The notes beneath the pieces were generated by a model. That model saw nothing but the letters and a program-made list of their open reading frames with translations, was not told the DNA's origin and searched no databases. A stretch of 64,000 nucleotides of DNA from Dama dama (Eukaryota > Chordata > Mammalia > Artiodactyla > Cervidae). The DNA lies in NCBI RefSeq assembly GCF_033118175.1, contig NC_083685.1:126414501-126478500 (forward strand), written 5' to 3'. A program made the translations under genes and the position numbers. Positions 63,926 to 64,000 of the stretch are shown here, in pieces; positions within the stretch are counted from its first letter, which is position 1, and every line of letters begins with the position of its first letter.

Positions 63926-64000
63926 CAGGGCTTGTCTCTACAGCATCCCGCACATGATAACCATGTACGAGATGCTCCATCAAGTGGAGTGGAGTGGCCG

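Noticed and set aside
1..64000. A novel multi-gene system such as defence, biosynthetic or phage clusters
   Set aside because: The window is mammalian non-coding DNA dominated by known retroelements; no gene cluster of any kind is present.

Overview
The window looks like non-coding nuclear DNA of a pecoran ruminant (cattle, sheep, goat, antelope or deer lineage; the sequence alone does not separate these). The evidence is the repeat content: BovB (RTE) LINEs, Bov-tA SINEs, a dimeric Bov-A2 and single Bov-A units are found only in ruminants, and tRNA-Glu-derived CHR SINEs are found in cetartiodactyls. Ruminant L1 3' ends and ruminant-type ERV LTRs agree. I see no complete protein-coding gene, no RNA gene and no bacterial or viral gene cluster. 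The only coding candidate is a 38-nt exon edge at the left border (minus strand), next to a CpG-rich stretch.

Layout. 0-1.3 kb: possible exon edge, CpG-rich DNA and an AT-rich conserved-looking block. 1.3-15 kb: unique DNA with scattered CHR, Bov-tA, L2, MIR and two BovB copies; one BovB is split by a young L1 tail. 15-23.8 kb: one ancient, decayed sense-strand L1 that took many later insertions (SINEs, two BovB, a younger L1 end, a MaLR LTR, an ERV1-like LTR, a mariner MITE and a 27-nt SINE head). 24-29 kb: mostly unique DNA with a strong CTCF-like motif, ending in a GT-rich array beside a CpG island (29.04-29.64 kb). 30-44 kb: MaLR LTRs, MIRs, a long L2 split by an unrecognised 451-bp insertion, and simple repeats. 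44-48.4 kb: an inverted BovB pair, a BovB inserted in a Bov-tA, a 600-bp CA-rich array and an L1 end. 48.9-57 kb: LTRs, CHRs, conserved-looking non-coding blocks and a BovB with an open reverse-transcriptase fragment. 57-60 kb: decayed antisense L1. 60-64 kb: unique DNA with Bov-A/Bov-A2 copies and an octamer-rich block at the right end.

No genes work together here. What can be read is insertion history (nesting order and target-site duplications) and a set of possible regulatory elements (CpG island, CTCF-like sites, AT-rich blocks with homeodomain and POU-type motifs). Such blocks are typical of DNA around developmental genes, but conservation could not be tested. Family names come from recognising consensus features, so subfamily assignments are approximate and most boundaries are good to about 5-20 bp, except where a target-site duplication fixes them.
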